Below are positions 62,440 to 64,000 of a stretch of 64,000 nucleotides of DNA, piece by piece. The stretch is from the NCBI GenBank assembly GCA_013398015.1, contig VZRR01005727.1:692719-756718 (forward strand), in the 5' to 3' direction. Origin of the DNA: Oreocharis arfaki. Its lineage: Eukaryota; Chordata; Aves; Passeriformes; Paramythiidae. The number at the start of each line of letters is the position of its first letter. Position 1 is the stretch's first letter. The notes under the pieces are model-generated. The model saw only the letters and a program-made list of their open reading frames with translations. It was not told the DNA's origin and made no database searches. A program made the translations under genes and the position numbers.

Positions 62440-62905
62440 AGTATTTCCATTTTGTACTTGTCTACAAAAAAAGTCTCGTTGGAATGCTGCATACAGTTCT
62501 GATGCCCAGCTTTTAATAAGAATGTGGAAAAGTTGAAAATGTTTATAAAGCACCAAAACCAGAAAAATTACTTAAGATTTTGAATTAAAAACTCCAAATT
62601 GTTGTTTACCCTAGAGGTGTGGCTAGGGGAGGATTTCATCGTGGTGTAATAAGGATCTGCAGGGACAGCAGAATTTGATGGCAGAGAAAGCTCTTCAGTG
62701 TCATAATTAGAGAGAACAAGGCTGCAATACCTGAACCTTCAGGTTCATATTCAGATAAGAAATAAGAGATACATTTGTAATAGTAAGGTTCATTATGAGC
62801 TTATCCAGAATTCTCCATCTCTGCACACTTGGAAATCACAGCTGAAGAGGTTTAAACACAGCACCTTGCCTAATGCAAGCAAAGGTGTTGGATTGAAAAC
62901 CAGCA
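62440..62905 (+). mobile_element. Ancient CR1/L3 LINE relic, sense orientation (C-terminal RT and 3' region)
   Basis: From 62479 the plus strand reads LECCIQF, a stop, then CPAFNKNVEKLKMF, matching the CR1/L3 block LEY-C-VQ-W-P--KKD-EKLE-VQ. The DNA ggaatgctgcatacagttct (62481-62500) is close to the family consensus. Further downstream, CAGGTTCATATTCAGATAAGAAATAAG near 62741 and a segment to about 62818 match the AGGTT-AAA-A-ATAAGAGGAAATATTT...TGGAACTC block. Near 62870-62900, AATGCAAGCAAAGGTGTTGGATT resembles the terminal GG-TTGGACTAGATGACC region. Stops and indels throughout make it dead. It is oriented opposite to the relic at 44.8-45.4 kb, so it is an independent insertion. Confidence 0.82.
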
Positions 62906-64000
62906 TGCAGGCGAGGTCAGTGCTCACAAAATAATCACTGTAGTCATTTACAGCCTTAATTTATACAAATCTATGACTTATTTCTCACCTTAATTCTGAG
63001 ACATGGTCAGAAGAGTTACAAACTAAATTAGCTCTTTTACATTCAATCACATGGCCATATGTCCCTATGCTTTCCATGCCAAAAATGCAGTCATTTGCCT
63101 AAAAATCTGATTTCTAACTGTACATACCAGCTAAATTACCCTGCTTGCTCTATGTGCTCATTCTAATTAACATCATAGAATATAAATTATACCTATAAGA
63201 AAGGAACACATATCAAGTCAAAAGAAAACAAGGGTAAAATTAACACAGGGACATAATGTTTTGCAAAAGCCACTTTCCACTAACCTAAAAAAAAAAAAAG
63301 GCCAAAATAACTGAGACACACACACCTAATATTTTGAGACATATAAAAGTTTATCTTAGCATCCTATTTTGTAGTGAAGACTTAAGGGGTCTTTGGTATT
63401 AAAAGAAAAAGGATCTTGTGAAAGACATGAATAATGGAGTAAGGAAATACATCCACTGATTGTTACTCTGTACTCTGCCTACAGATTTGCATCACAAATT
63501 TGGAAAAGATTGTAAAAGAATATCAACCTTGATTTTTATATTTTCTTTTACAACTCCCAGCACCGTACTTGTTCTGAACCACAGAGCGAATTAAATTAGG
63601 CCTCCCTCCACACCCACTCACACTGCATTGCAACCTTTTCTTTGTCTACATGCAGACAAGACCTGTGTAGACTAAGATCCACTTCAAACCTGTGCTGTCC
63701 AAAACCAGGTGAAAAAACCCAAAACAACAAAAGGTGCAGACATATTTAGTCACTTCCAGCTTCAGAAGACTTGAAGGCAAATTTGAAGGTTGAAAAGGCT
63801 GAATTAAGTCACTATTTCGGCCCTCAAAACCTTAACCATGCTTTGAAACCTACTGAGCCAGGGAAAGTCCTGAGGATGAACACAGACAAAGCCAGGAACT
63901 GGGAATCTGAACACATATTTCAAAGGCTGCATTATGGCTCCAGCAAGCCATGAGCACTGTGTTTTATGCTGCCACCCCCATAGCATTCTGCACCCTTCCA
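62906..64000. other. Unique non-coding DNA
   Basis: No exon, RNA gene or further transposon recognised to the end of the window. A 13-base A tract lies near 63287-63299. Confidence 0.55.

Overview
The window looks like ordinary non-coding nuclear DNA from a bird. It is AT-rich and CpG-poor, has very low repeat density, and the repeats that can be recognised are mostly decayed CR1-type LINE pieces. No L1, Alu/B1-like SINE, young CR1 copy or intact LTR element was seen. The species and the locus cannot be named from the sequence alone. I found no protein-coding gene, no convincing exon, no tRNA/rRNA/snRNA and no CRISPR array. The longest open frames (up to 191 codons) show no recognisable domain and look like chance frames, so no CDS is called.

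Layout. 1-5.4 kb: unique DNA with a clear relic of a non-CR1 LINE reverse transcriptase at about 1.66-2.15 kb (minus strand). 5.4-16 kb: a probable CR1-like relic, unique DNA, several stretches that look like conserved non-coding elements, and a strong GC-rich hairpin at 11.53 kb. 16-24.7 kb: more enhancer-like stretches (16.1-16.5, 19.7-20.1 and 20.4-20.7 kb), simple repeats and a short CR1 3'-end remnant. 24.7-36.7 kb: mostly featureless unique DNA with small tandem duplications and a near-perfect palindrome. 36.7-38 kb: a cluster of three enhancer-like blocks. 38-44.7 kb: unique DNA with two perfect short hairpins. 44.8-45.4 kb: an ancient CR1/L3 reverse-transcriptase relic (minus strand). 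45.4-53.9 kb: unique DNA, a CR1 3'-end remnant and a 35-base poly-T tract. 54.0-56.3 kb: a 200-bp inverted duplication that is identical outside one homopolymer, with 1.9 kb between the arms. 56.4-64 kb: unique DNA, a pair of CACGTG E-boxes and a sense-oriented CR1 relic at 62.44-62.9 kb.

How it fits together. Nothing here encodes a pathway. The plausible reading is a gene desert or a very large intron holding scattered regulatory elements and old retrotransposon debris. The regulatory calls rest on sequence texture and motifs only and need an alignment to other birds. The most notable observation is the inverted duplication at 54-56 kb: apart from an A/T homopolymer its arms are identical, and the right copy is bounded on both sides by short perfect hairpins.
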